A stretch of 64,000 nt of DNA from the NCBI RefSeq assembly GCF_016862995.1, contig NZ_BOOA01000005.1, positions 62,001 through 126,000 of the forward strand, written 5' to 3'. The notes below the pieces were generated by a model. That model did not search any database, had not been told where the DNA came from, and saw only the letters and a program-made list of their open reading frames with translations. Each line of letters opens with the position of its first letter. The first letter of the stretch is position 1. Below are positions 1 to 8,152 of this stretch, piece by piece. Made by a program: the position numbers and the translations under genes. This DNA comes from Acrocarpospora phusangensis. Its GTDB lineage: Bacteria > Actinomycetota > Actinomycetes > Streptosporangiales > Streptosporangiaceae.

Positions 1-698
1 TCGAGAAGTGGACCGGCGGCGAGCGCACGTTCTGGCCGCGGACCGACCAGCCCGGCTACCTGGTCGTCAACGAGAACTTCAACGGCGCGTGGCGGGCCCG
101 GCTCGGCGGCACCGAGCTGACCGCCGTCCGCCTCGACGGGTGGCGGCAGGCGTGGATCCTCCCTGCGGGGGCCTCCGCCCATCGGGTCACGCTGGAGTAC
201 CCGCCCGAGACGGCCTACCACGCCGCGCTGGCGACCGGGTTCCTGCTGGTGATGCTGCTGGTCGCGCTGGCCAGGTGGCGGCGTCCCGGGGCGGCGATCC
301 CGGCGGCCCTCCCCGCCGGGGTGCCCGCCCGCGCGGCGGGCGTCCTGGCCGCCGCGGCCGGGGTCTGGACGGGCGGGCTGTTCGGGTTGCTGCTGGTGCT
401 CGGCACGTACGCGCTGGTGGTGGGCCTGCGGCGGGCTCCGGCGCTGCGCGCGGCCAGGGTCGCGGACGCGCCCGTCCTGGTGGCGGTCTTCCTCGGGCTG
501 GCCGGTCTGTCGGCCGGGCTCGGTCACTACCTCGCCGGGCTCGGCCAGGACGCGGTGGCAGGGGTGTTCCGGGACGTCCTGGCCCAGCTGCTCTGCCTGC
601 CGGTGCTGGGACGGCTGGCGGCGGGGCTACCGGAACCGGAGGAACCCCCCGTCCCGGAACCCGGGGAGGTCCACGTCATGGCGGGAGCGAGCGCATGA
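1..698 (+). CDS. C-terminal part of an AftD-like alpha-(1->3)-arabinofuranosyltransferase (5' truncated by window)
   Basis: The gene begins left of the window; the visible reading frame starts at base 3 and gives 231 residues. An extracytoplasmic beta-type stretch with YLVVNENFNGAWRARL and DGWRQAWILPAG is followed by hydrophobic segments and an acidic Pro-rich tail. This layout matches the C-terminus of the DUF3367/AftD family, polytopic GT-C enzymes that add arabinofuranose from a polyprenyl-phosphate donor to envelope arabinan. The donor and acceptor here are inferred from the family; the catalytic N-terminal half is not visible. The stop overlaps the next start (ATGA at 695-698), so the two genes are probably translated together. 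A different C-terminal envelope-glycosyltransferase family is the main alternative. Confidence 0.7.
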   Translation, partial: EKWTGGERTFWPRTDQPGYLVVNENFNGAWRARLGGTELTAVRLDGWRQAWILPAGASAHRVTLEYPPETAYHAALATGFLLVMLLVALARWRRPGAAIPAALPAGVPARAAGVLAAAAGVWTGGLFGLLLVLGTYALVVGLRRAPALRAARVADAPVLVAVFLGLAGLSAGLGHYLAGLGQDAVAGVFRDVLAQLLCLPVLGRLAAGLPEPEEPPVPEPGEVHVMAGASA

Positions 699-2449
699 CC
701 CAGACCGAGATCCGGCCCGCCGTCCTCGCGCCGGCGGGTTCCCGGCTGCCCGTGCTCGCGGGCGTCGTGCTGATCGTCGCGCAGCTGGCGTGGCGGGCGC
801 CCGGGGTGCTGCGGTCGTTCTTCCGCGAGGACGACTTCGTCCTGATCGTCCGGGCGCACGAGCAGGACCTCGGATGGAGTTACCTGTTCACGCCGCTGGG
901 CGGGCGGCTGACGCCGGGCGGGCTGCTGCTGGGGTGGTTCCCCGCGCGCGCCGACGCCTACGACTGGACGCTCGTCGCGGTCACCATGCTGGTGGTGCAG
1001 GCGCTGGTGTCGCTGGCAGTGCTGCGCATGCTGGTCGTGGTCTTCGGGAAGCGCCCGGCGATCCTGGGACCTTTCCTCGTCTTCCTGGTGACGCCGCTGA
1101 CGCTGCCCGTGCTGACCTGGTGGTCGGCGTCGCTGTCCGGGCTGGTCCCGCAGCTCGCGGTGGCCATGGCCATCACCTCGCACGTGCTCTGGGAGCGGAC
1201 CGGCAGGCGGCTGCACGCGGTGGCCGCCGTGTCCTGGGTGGTCGCGGGCGCGCTGTTCTCGCTGTCCGTCGCGGCGGTGCCCCTCCTGCTGTACGCGCTG
1301 TCCCGCGTCTGGCTGGGCCGGCGGCGCGCGCCCGTCCTGTGGACCGTGTACGGATTCGTGGTGGCCGTCAGCGTCGTCGTACGCCTGGCGGCGTCCGGAT
1401 GGAACACGCCGGACCCGGCCACCGGGGTCAGGTTCCTGTGGCGGCTGGTCGGCCAGACCTTCGCGACCGGTCTCATCGGCGGGCCCGGCCGGTGGTACTT
1501 CGGCAGGCCCGACCACGGGATCGCGCTGCCCGCTCCCGCGCTCGTCGTGGCCGCGTGGATCGTCATCCTCGCCGTCGTCGCGGTCACCGTACGGACCCGC
1601 GCGAACGCGGGCGCCGCCTGGCTGACGCTGCTCGGGTACGTCCTGGCCGCCAGTGCGCTCCCCGCGCTGCTCGGACCGGTCGCCTCGGTCGGGGAGATCC
1701 TCGGCGGCCAGACCGAACTCCTGGCGGGGACCGCCCCCGTCGTGGCGCTCTGCCTCGGCCTGGCGACACTCGGGCCGGACGCCTGGCCGCGCCTGCCCAG
1801 GCTGGGAGCCGTGGCCGCGCTCGCCGGCGTGGTCGCCCTGTCCGTGTGGTCGACGTCCGCGTACGCCGGGAACATCCGTACCCAACCCGCCCGCGACTAC
1901 CTGGACACCGCCGCCGCCGAACTCGCGCGCACGCCGTCGAGCGTGCAGATCTACGACACGCCGGTGCCCCGGCAGCTGATGTCGAGCTGGTTCGGGGACT
2001 ACCGCCTGACCTCCCGGGTGCTCGCCCCGCTGGCCGGTCCCGACCTGCGGGACGCGATGCGCCGCCCGGCCCCCGCCGCCGACCCGATGGTCTTCGACCG
2101 GACCGGACGGCTCCGCCCGATGACGCTCACCCCCGTGGTCGCCGCCGCGCCCACCTCCACGCCCGCCTGCTACCGGCTGGCCGCGGGCCGGATCGACATC
2201 CCGCTCGCCCACGACCTGCCGACCATGAAGTACACGGTGGCCTTCTCCTACACCGCCACCCGCGCCGCCCTCGCCACCTTCTCCCTCGGCGGCGCCCGCG
2301 TGCCGATCACCCTCGACCGGGGCAGCGGCGTGCGCTACCTCCAGGCGGTCGGCGGCGGCCCGGCGGTGCGCATCTCCGGGATCAGCGCCGGGGCCGGGGT
2401 GTGCGTCAGCGGGATACGGATCGGGTCACCGGCGCCGCGCCCGTCGTGA
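695..2449 (+). CDS. Polytopic membrane protein, GT-C glycosyltransferase-like
   Basis: The 584-residue product has roughly ten or more hydrophobic segments over residues 18-400 and a soluble C-terminal region of about 180 residues. An acidic motif REDDFVLI (E45, D46, D47) follows the first membrane segment, the position where GT-C transferases carry their metal/acid residues in the first outer loop. The ATG at 695 was chosen because it overlaps the upstream stop as ATGA. Together with the AftD-like gene it suggests polyprenyl-dependent envelope glycan synthesis. Donor and product are unknown. The 3' end overlaps the convergent acyltransferase gene by 44 nt. Confidence 0.6.
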   Translation: MTQTEIRPAVLAPAGSRLPVLAGVVLIVAQLAWRAPGVLRSFFREDDFVLIVRAHEQDLGWSYLFTPLGGRLTPGGLLLGWFPARADAYDWTLVAVTMLVVQALVSLAVLRMLVVVFGKRPAILGPFLVFLVTPLTLPVLTWWSASLSGLVPQLAVAMAITSHVLWERTGRRLHAVAAVSWVVAGALFSLSVAAVPLLLYALSRVWLGRRRAPVLWTVYGFVVAVSVVVRLAASGWNTPDPATGVRFLWRLVGQTFATGLIGGPGRWYFGRPDHGIALPAPALVVAAWIVILAVVAVTVRTRANAGAAWLTLLGYVLAASALPALLGPVASVGEILGGQTELLAGTAPVVALCLGLATLGPDAWPRLPRLGAVAALAGVVALSVWSTSAYAGNIRTQPARDYLDTAAAELARTPSSVQIYDTPVPRQLMSSWFGDYRLTSRVLAPLAGPDLRDAMRRPAPAADPMVFDRTGRLRPMTLTPVVAAAPTSTPACYRLAAGRIDIPLAHDLPTMKYTVAFSYTATRAALATFSLGGARVPITLDRGSGVRYLQAVGGGPAVRISGISAGAGVCVSGIRIGSPAPRPS

Positions 2450-4919
2450 CCGCCCGCCCGAGCTGGTGGAAGGGCCGCTCGACCAGGTGGTACGTGAGCG
2501 CCGCCAGGGCCAGCGTGCCCGCCGCCGCCACGGCCAGCACCGTCGCGAAGCCACCGCCGAAGTACACCTCGTTGCCGGTCAGCTCGTAGTAGCCGTAGAT
2601 GACCACGAACTGCCACAGGAAGATCCCGTACGAGATGCGTCCCAGGTAGCCGACGACGGCGTTGCCGAAGACGAGCGTGCTCAACCCCCGGCGGCCGGTG
2701 GTGAACGCCGAGGGCGCGACCAGGAAGAGCCCGGCCACTCCCCACAGGACGGCCTTCGTGGTGCCTTCGGTGGCGGGGAGCGCGCCCAGGTGCAGGGGGC
2801 CGGTCAGGGGGGTGCTGCCGACGGCGAAGGCGATCGCCGCGATGGCCCAGGACAGCAGGGGACGCCTTGCCACCGCCGCGCAGAAGGCCCGCGCCCGGTC
2901 GTCCGCCGCCGCCCAGGCCGAGCCGACGGCCAGGGCCATCCCGGTCCCGAACCACAGGAAGTACCGGGGGAGCAGCATGTTGAACTCGGGCGGCATGCCG
3001 GGCTGGTGCGCGACCACCGTCCAGACGATCGAGATCACGCCGAGCGCGCCGATCCCGGCCAGCAGCGCCCGCGCGCGCGTCGCGGTGGCCGCGCTTCTGC
3101 CGGCGAGGACGGCGAGCGCGGCGGCGATGAGCGGCAGGGCCAGGTAGAAGGCCACCTCGACGGAGAGCGACCACATCTGCTCCAGGCCGCGTCCCTCGTC
3201 GCCGCCCCACCACGAGCCGACGTCGTAGATCTGGAGCAGCAGCAGCCATTTCGCCCAGACCCACTGGGAGGCGTTGTGGCCGGAGTTGAAGAAGACCATC
3301 GCGACGACGGCCACCAGCCAGTAGGCGGGGAGGATGCGGAACGCGCGCCGCCACAGGTAGGCGGTGGTCTCCGGGCCGTTCCCGGCGTCCAGGACGGCGC
3401 GGGCCCACGGGCGGTACAACAACAATCCGGACAGCGTGAAGAAGATCGCCACCCCGACGTCGCCGCGCGACACCGCCCAGGCGCCCCAGCCTTCGGTCAG
3501 GCCGGTCTTGCCGCCGACGTGGTACACGAGCACCGCCAGCGCGGCCAGCGCCCGGATCCCGTCCAGCGCGTCCTGATGCCCACTGTCCTGCGTGCCGTTC
3601 TGAGGGGCGCTGTTCTGAGCGGTCCTGTCCTGACGGGTGCCGTTTTGACGGGCGCTGTTCTGACGGGCGCTGTCCCGCTGCCGTGACTGCTTCGGCGGCT
3701 CAACCGAAATTTCCCGCTTTATCGTGACCGGTTCCGGAGCCGCGACCGCCGGCACGGGTTCCCGTGGTTCCGGACGCCCGAGCAGCGGCCGCTCCACCAG
3801 GTAGTACGTGACCGCCGCCAGCGCAACCGTCCCCAGCAGCGACAACCCCAACACAGTCAGGAAATTTCCCCCGAAGTACGGCAATCCGGTGACCCGGAAC
3901 ACCGCCTCCATCACCACGAACTGCCACAAGAAGATCCCGTACGACACCTGCCCGAGAAACCGCATCACCCCACTGCCCAGCACCCGGTTGACCCAGGTCG
4001 CCCCGGACGGCTGGCACGCCACCGGCAGCACCACCAGCAGCGTGATGAGCGTGTGCAGCAGCAGCCGGATCTCCTCGTCCCGCAACCCCGTGAACGGATC
4101 CCCGAACCGCCCCGCCACCGGCGTCATCAGCAGCCAGTACGCCAGCGCGGCCGTCACCAGCAGCGTCCCCGCCGACGAGGCCGCCGTGTCCCGCGCCCGC
4201 CGCGCCAGCAGCCCGCCGGGCGAATCCGCCTCCGCCCAGGCCAGCAGCGTGGCGATCGCCATGCCCACGGCGAAGAAGACCAGGTAGTGCGGTAACAGGA
4301 ACTGGATCCAGAACACCCGCTCCGGCACGTGCATGAAGATCGCGAACACGAACGAGACGGCGCCGAGACCGCCCAGCGCGGCGAGTAGCCGTACCGCCCG
4401 GGAATCGATGCCTTCCGAGCGGATGAAGCGGCGGGCCGCCCACGCGAGCAGGGGGAGCACCAGGTAGAAGGCGGCCTCGACGGCCAGGCTCCACATCTGG
4501 CCCAGCGCGGTCGGGCCCAGCCCGCCGTTCGGCCAGCCGGGGGCGGGGTCGTAGACGTGGACCAGCAGCAGCATCTGGATCCACTGGCGCGCCGTGTACC
4601 CGGTCGACTCGGCGAGCACGGTCATCGCCACCACGACGGTGATCCAGTACGCGGGCAGGATGCGCAGCGCCCGCCGCCACAGGTACCGCCGCACGGAGGG
4701 CGCCGGCTCCGCCAGCAGGATCTCCCGCGCCCACGGCCGGAACAGCAGCAGGCCGGACAGCGCGAAGAAGATGGACACGGCCACGTCCAGCCGCGCGGCC
4801 AGCGCGCCGGCCACCCCACCGGTCATCGTGAAGTTGCTCATCGCCGCCGCGTGGAACACCAGGATGCCGAGCGCGGCCAGCGCCCGCAGCCCGCCGATCG
4901 CGTCGATCCGCCGCGTCAC
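2406..4919 (-). CDS. Tandem acyltransferase-3 fusion protein (two complete membrane O-acyltransferase domains)
   Basis: One uninterrupted frame encodes 837 residues containing two full acyltransferase-3 (OafA/NolL type) domains, about residues 1-380 and 450-835. Each has the family landmarks: an early LVFHAAA or LVYHVGG histidine, the RRALRILPAYW / RRAFRILPAYW motif, an MWSL(A/S)VE motif and a C-terminal VERP. The linker (381-449) is rich in Gln, Asn, Arg and Ser and is encoded by a 15-bp repeat. Such proteins transfer acyl groups to extracytoplasmic sugars. The GTG start at 4919 is chosen because it overlaps the preceding acyltransferase stop (GTGA). The frame stays open far upstream only as an overlap of that other gene. 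Acyl donor and glycan acceptor cannot be deduced. Confidence 0.82.
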   Translation of the reverse strand: MTRRIDAIGGLRALAALGILVFHAAAMSNFTMTGGVAGALAARLDVAVSIFFALSGLLLFRPWAREILLAEPAPSVRRYLWRRALRILPAYWITVVVAMTVLAESTGYTARQWIQMLLLVHVYDPAPGWPNGGLGPTALGQMWSLAVEAAFYLVLPLLAWAARRFIRSEGIDSRAVRLLAALGGLGAVSFVFAIFMHVPERVFWIQFLLPHYLVFFAVGMAIATLLAWAEADSPGGLLARRARDTAASSAGTLLVTAALAYWLLMTPVAGRFGDPFTGLRDEEIRLLLHTLITLLVVLPVACQPSGATWVNRVLGSGVMRFLGQVSYGIFLWQFVVMEAVFRVTGLPYFGGNFLTVLGLSLLGTVALAAVTYYLVERPLLGRPEPREPVPAVAAPEPVTIKREISVEPPKQSRQRDSARQNSARQNGTRQDRTAQNSAPQNGTQDSGHQDALDGIRALAALAVLVYHVGGKTGLTEGWGAWAVSRGDVGVAIFFTLSGLLLYRPWARAVLDAGNGPETTAYLWRRAFRILPAYWLVAVVAMVFFNSGHNASQWVWAKWLLLLQIYDVGSWWGGDEGRGLEQMWSLSVEVAFYLALPLIAAALAVLAGRSAATATRARALLAGIGALGVISIVWTVVAHQPGMPPEFNMLLPRYFLWFGTGMALAVGSAWAAADDRARAFCAAVARRPLLSWAIAAIAFAVGSTPLTGPLHLGALPATEGTTKAVLWGVAGLFLVAPSAFTTGRRGLSTLVFGNAVVGYLGRISYGIFLWQFVVIYGYYELTGNEVYFGGGFATVLAVAAAGTLALAALTYHLVERPFHQLGRAVTTGAAPVTRSVSR
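3592..3681. repeat. 15-bp minisatellite encoding the linker of the acyltransferase fusion
   Basis: Six consecutive 15-nt units related to GCGCTGTTCTGACGG start at 3592, 3607, 3622, 3637, 3652 and 3667. A weaker unit precedes them. Being a multiple of three, the array keeps the frame and encodes five-residue blocks such as SARQN and GTRQD in the linker between the two acyltransferase domains. Replication slippage is the likely origin. Confidence 0.85.
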
Positions 4920-6157
4920 GCGCGCTTCCCGAACCACCGCGCCGGCCTCTCCACCAGCTGGTACGTCACCCACGCGAGCACCGAACTCACCGCCAGCACA
5001 ACGAAGAACACCGGAAGGAACCGCTGATCGAGGAATGGCCGCCCGCTGATGTCGTAGTACGCCCAGATCACGATGATCTGCCAGGCGAACACCCCGTACG
5101 ACAGGTTGGCCAGCCACCGCATCGCCCGGTTGCCGAGCAGCACGTTCACCCAGGTCCGCTCGGGTGGCTGCAGGGCCACCGGCGCGACGATGAGGAACGC
5201 CATCACCGCGTACGCGACGAGCCGGAACGCGTCGGGGAGCAGGTCGGGGGCGAGTGACTGCGGGGTCTTCGGCCCGCCGAGCGGGGTCGCGGCCAGGCCG
5301 AACACCATGGCGGCGAGCACGAAGCAGGTGCCCGCGTTGGCGGCGATCTCGGCGCCCCAGCGGCGGACCCGCTCCGCGCCGGGGGAGTCGGCCCTGGCCC
5401 AGACGGTGAGCACGCAGACCGCCATGCCCACGGCGAACCACGGGAAGAAGCGCGGGAGCCACCATTCCATGCGCATGGTGTAGACGGGGTGGTGCACGGC
5501 GTACATGTAGGCGAAGGACGTCGTGGACAAGACGGCGAGCAGGATGAGCAGGCGTTTCGCGCGGGTGTCGACGGACGCGCCGCCCGCGCGCGCGGCCCGG
5601 CCGAGGGCGGCGGCCAGCAGCGGCAGGAGCAGGTAGAAGCTGACGTCGATGGAGAGCGTCCACATCTGCTGGAGGCCGATGGGGGCCAGTTGGACGACCG
5701 GCCACCACGGGGTGGGGTCGAAGACGTACACGAGGAGGAGCACTTCGGCCCAGTCCCAGACGGTCTTCGCGGCGTCGAGGTTGAAGACGGCCAGCGCGGT
5801 GACGGCGACCACCCAGTAGAGCGGGAAGATGCGCAGGATGCGGCGGGTCAGGTAGACGCGGGTGCCGGGGGGTTCCGCGGCGGTCAGGAGGTGTTTGACC
5901 CAGGGGCGGTAGAGGAGCAGGCCGGAGATGGCGAAGAAGACCGCCACCCGGGCCTCGCCCCGGGAGAGCAGCCAGGCCAGGGGTCCCTCGCCGTACTGGA
6001 GGCCGGTGATGCCGGCGACGTGGAAGACGAGGACCGCCAGGGCCGCGAGCACGCGGAGGCCGTCGACCGCGTTCAGCCGGGTGGTGGCCGGGGTGGTCGC
6101 GGCGGGCTGGTCGACGTGCATGGGGCGCCTGGCCAGGGGTGCGGCGGAAGGTGACAA
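4916..6157 (-). CDS. Acyltransferase-3 family membrane O-acyltransferase
   Basis: A 413-residue integral membrane protein with about ten hydrophobic segments and the acyltransferase-3 signatures LVFHVAG, RRILRIFPLYW, MWTLSIDVSFY and a C-terminal VERPARW. It is a single-domain paralogue of each half of the downstream fusion protein, so three homologous modules lie in a row, probably by duplication. Function is by family: acylation of envelope sugars, consistent with the glycosyltransferase genes opposite. The TTG start at 6157 has a purine-rich AGGTAGGG about 9 nt upstream; an ATG at 6121 is the alternative and would remove 12 residues. Its stop overlaps the fusion gene's GTG start. Confidence 0.85.
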   Translation of the reverse strand: MSPSAAPLARRPMHVDQPAATTPATTRLNAVDGLRVLAALAVLVFHVAGITGLQYGEGPLAWLLSRGEARVAVFFAISGLLLYRPWVKHLLTAAEPPGTRVYLTRRILRIFPLYWVVAVTALAVFNLDAAKTVWDWAEVLLLVYVFDPTPWWPVVQLAPIGLQQMWTLSIDVSFYLLLPLLAAALGRAARAGGASVDTRAKRLLILLAVLSTTSFAYMYAVHHPVYTMRMEWWLPRFFPWFAVGMAVCVLTVWARADSPGAERVRRWGAEIAANAGTCFVLAAMVFGLAATPLGGPKTPQSLAPDLLPDAFRLVAYAVMAFLIVAPVALQPPERTWVNVLLGNRAMRWLANLSYGVFAWQIIVIWAYYDISGRPFLDQRFLPVFFVVLAVSSVLAWVTYQLVERPARWFGKRA

Positions 6158-6180
6158 GTCGCATTACCCTACCTCTTGCC

Positions 6181-6194
6181 TAGAATCTGTTCTA
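6181..6194. promoter_or_regulatory. Palindrome TAGAATCTGTTCTA upstream of the first DUF3068 gene
   Basis: A 14-bp near-perfect inverted repeat (arms TAGAA/TTCTA) lies 18 bp before the DUF3068 start and between the divergent acyltransferase and DUF3068 genes. It resembles TAGAACNNGTTCTA sites used by KstR-like TetR regulators of lipid/steroid genes. Related sites flank the second DUF3068 gene. The regulator is not in the window. Confidence 0.4.
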
Positions 6195-6212
6195 CTGCGG
6201 ACGGAGAGTCGG

Positions 6213-7328
6213 ATGCGGCGGTCGGTGGGTCTGCTCCTGCTCGCCGTGGCGGGATTCCTCGGGGTGCTCGCGGCGGTCGTGCCCACCTTCGTGCTGGGCG
6301 CGCTGACGGTCGCGCCGGAGGACTATTACGGGGTGTTCCGGTTACGCGCCGAAGGGGCGGAAGGGCTCGATCAGGCGAGCGGGAGGGTGCTGACCGGGCT
6401 CACGGTGGAGTCCGTCTCGACCGTCCGCGGCGACGTGAACGCGGCCACCGCCGACCTCGTCGTCTGGGACGGGACGACGACCGTGCAGACGTCCACCGGG
6501 ATCGTGCTCTCCTACAGCGACCGCCGGGTGGCGTTCGACAAGACGTCGGGGCTGGTCGTGACGTGTTGCGGGGCGTACGTGGGGGAGAGCGACGTCGAGC
6601 AGTCGGGCCTGGCCTACAAGTGGCCGTATTTCGCCGGCCGCCGCTCGTATCCGTTCTTCGATCCGGTCACGTTGCAGACCCAGCCCATGCGGTACGAGGG
6701 CGAGGAGCGCCTTTCGGGTCTGACCGTTTACCGCTATCGCCAGACGATCCCCGACCGCCGCGTCGGCCCGGTCCCCGGCGGCGTCCTGCCCGCCGCCACA
6801 CCCGACCGCGACGTGCCCGCCTCCCTGTACGCCTCCGTCGACCGCACCTACTGGGTGGAACCCGTTACAGGTACGCCGCTCCGCGTCCACGAGACCCAGA
6901 ACCAGACCATCAGGACCGCCGACGGCGCCACCCGCCTGACCGCCCTCGCCGCCGACTTCCACACCCCACCCGAGGAGACGGCCGCCCACGCGAACGACCT
7001 GCGCCCGACGGTCGCCATCCTCGGTTTCGCCCGGGGCCCCGCGCTCTGGATGTGCGGAGGAACGGCGGCGATCGCCCTCGTGGCGGGCCTGCTGCTCTAC
7101 CGGCCAGAGCGCCCGCGCAGCGTAGAGAGCGACGGCGTAGAGAATGACGACGCGGACGGCGACGACGCGGACGGCGACGACGCGGACGGCGGCGGTGTGG
7201 ACGGCGGCGGCGGAAGCGACGAGGCGGTTGACGGAAGCCTCGCCCAGGGCGAGCGGCGGGCGCCTCCAGACGACGCGCACGGCATTTCCGAAGGTTCCGA
7301 TATGGCCCGCACCACCGACACCGGATGA
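6213..7328 (+). CDS. DUF3068 (PorA-like) membrane-anchored protein with acidic repeat tail
   Basis: The product has 371 residues: an N-terminal hydrophobic anchor (about 5-30), a large extracytoplasmic domain with the DUF3068 features (TGLTVESVSTVRGDV, VVWDGTTTV, VTYWVEP-type motif as RTYWVEPVTG), and a second membrane span near residues 270-295. A cytoplasmic tail holds three DDADG repeats. DUF3068 proteins are widespread actinobacterial envelope proteins annotated as PorA-like, with unproved function. GGAGAG precedes the ATG at 6213. The gene overlaps the following methyltransferase by ATGA, so the two are likely co-translated. A paralogue lies 0.8 kb downstream. Confidence 0.8.
   Translation: MRRSVGLLLLAVAGFLGVLAAVVPTFVLGALTVAPEDYYGVFRLRAEGAEGLDQASGRVLTGLTVESVSTVRGDVNAATADLVVWDGTTTVQTSTGIVLSYSDRRVAFDKTSGLVVTCCGAYVGESDVEQSGLAYKWPYFAGRRSYPFFDPVTLQTQPMRYEGEERLSGLTVYRYRQTIPDRRVGPVPGGVLPAATPDRDVPASLYASVDRTYWVEPVTGTPLRVHETQNQTIRTADGATRLTALAADFHTPPEETAAHANDLRPTVAILGFARGPALWMCGGTAAIALVAGLLLYRPERPRSVESDGVENDDADGDDADGDDADGGGVDGGGGSDEAVDGSLAQGERRAPPDDAHGISEGSDMARTTDTG
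7146..7190 (+). repeat. Three perfect 15-bp units encoding DDADG
   Basis: GACGACGCGGACGGC occurs three times head to tail at 7146, 7161 and 7176, in frame, giving (DDADG)x3 followed by degenerate Gly/Asp/Val sequence in the cytoplasmic tail of the DUF3068 protein. Confidence 0.95.
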
Positions 7329-8047
7329 GTCAGATGGCTGAGTTGCGTGACTTCTATGAGAATCCGGAGACGCCGGTGTCGGCGGCCGAGGACCGGACCG
7401 CGCGGATCGTGGCGTTCCTCCGGGAGATCGTGGGGGCGGCGCGGGAGCCGCTGACGATTCTGGACGTGGGCTGCGGCGACGGCGGGATCACCCGGATGGC
7501 GGCCGAGGCCGCGCCCGGACACCGGGTGGTCGGCATGGACTGGGCGGCGGCACCGCTGCGGACGGCCAGCGGGAAAGGCTTGACGGTGGTGCGCGGGGGA
7601 GCGGCCCATCCCGGCCTGCCGGTGGCCTCCGGCCGGGTGGACGTGGTCATCTTCTCGGAGGTGATCGAGCACCTGGTCGACCCGGACGCGGCCATCGTGG
7701 AGCTGCGCCGGGTGCTCCGGCCCGGCGGGCACCTGCTGCTCTCGACGCCCAACCTGGCGGCCTGGTTCAACCGCGGCATGCTGCTCCTCGGCATGCAACC
7801 GGTGTTCTCCGAGGTCAGCATGGCCCACGTCTTCGGCCGCCCGGGAAACTCGGTGGCCGGACACCTGCGCCTGTTCACGCTCCCCGCCCTCCGCCAGTTC
7901 CTCCTCGCGTACGGCTTCGCGGACCTGACCGTGCGCGGTGCCGGCTACCACGACGTCCCAAAACCCCTCAAACCGGTCGATCGGCTCCTCCGGCACTGGC
8001 CCTCGGCGGCCGCCATCCTCACCGTGCACGCCCGCAAATCGCCCTAG
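7325..8047 (+). CDS. Class I SAM-dependent methyltransferase
   Basis: A 240-residue methyltransferase of the UbiE/Methyltransf_11 kind. The SAM-binding motif I is LDVGCGDGG (about residues 45-53), an acidic VVGMD follows, and the post-motif region reads SEVIEHLVDPD and LRPGGHLLLSTPN, as in methyltransferases acting on lipids, quinones or nascent glycans. The ATG overlaps the upstream DUF3068 stop. The position between two DUF3068 genes suggests modification of an envelope lipid or glycan, but substrate is unknown. Its TAG stop forms the first bases of a palindrome at 8045-8058. Confidence 0.82.
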   Translation: MSQMAELRDFYENPETPVSAAEDRTARIVAFLREIVGAAREPLTILDVGCGDGGITRMAAEAAPGHRVVGMDWAAAPLRTASGKGLTVVRGGAAHPGLPVASGRVDVVIFSEVIEHLVDPDAAIVELRRVLRPGGHLLLSTPNLAAWFNRGMLLLGMQPVFSEVSMAHVFGRPGNSVAGHLRLFTLPALRQFLLAYGFADLTVRGAGYHDVPKPLKPVDRLLRHWPSAAAILTVHARKSP

Positions 8048-8130
8048 AACATGTTTCGGTTACTTTTCGGTATCCCCAGTGACGCAGGTCACATCAGGCT
8101 CTACCATGACGCGAAACAGGAACCTGTTTC
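8045..8130. promoter_or_regulatory. Two operator-like palindromes before the second DUF3068 gene
   Basis: TAGAACATGTTTCG (8045-8058) and the 18-bp GAAACAGGAACCTGTTTC (8113-8130; 8-bp arms, two central bases unpaired) lie between the methyltransferase and the second DUF3068 start. They resemble the element at 6181 and one at 9107-9120 (TAGAACGCGTTTCA). Together they suggest control by one TetR-type dimer. Confidence 0.4.
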
Positions 8131-8152
8131 ATGGTTCGGTCATGGAGGAGCG

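Noticed and set aside
4920-6164. Upstream extension of the acyltransferase fusion frame to an ATG at 6164.
   Set aside because: The extension lies wholly inside the neighbouring acyltransferase gene in another frame and encodes Arg/Pro/His-rich sequence without homology; a GTGA-coupled start at 4919 explains the gene.
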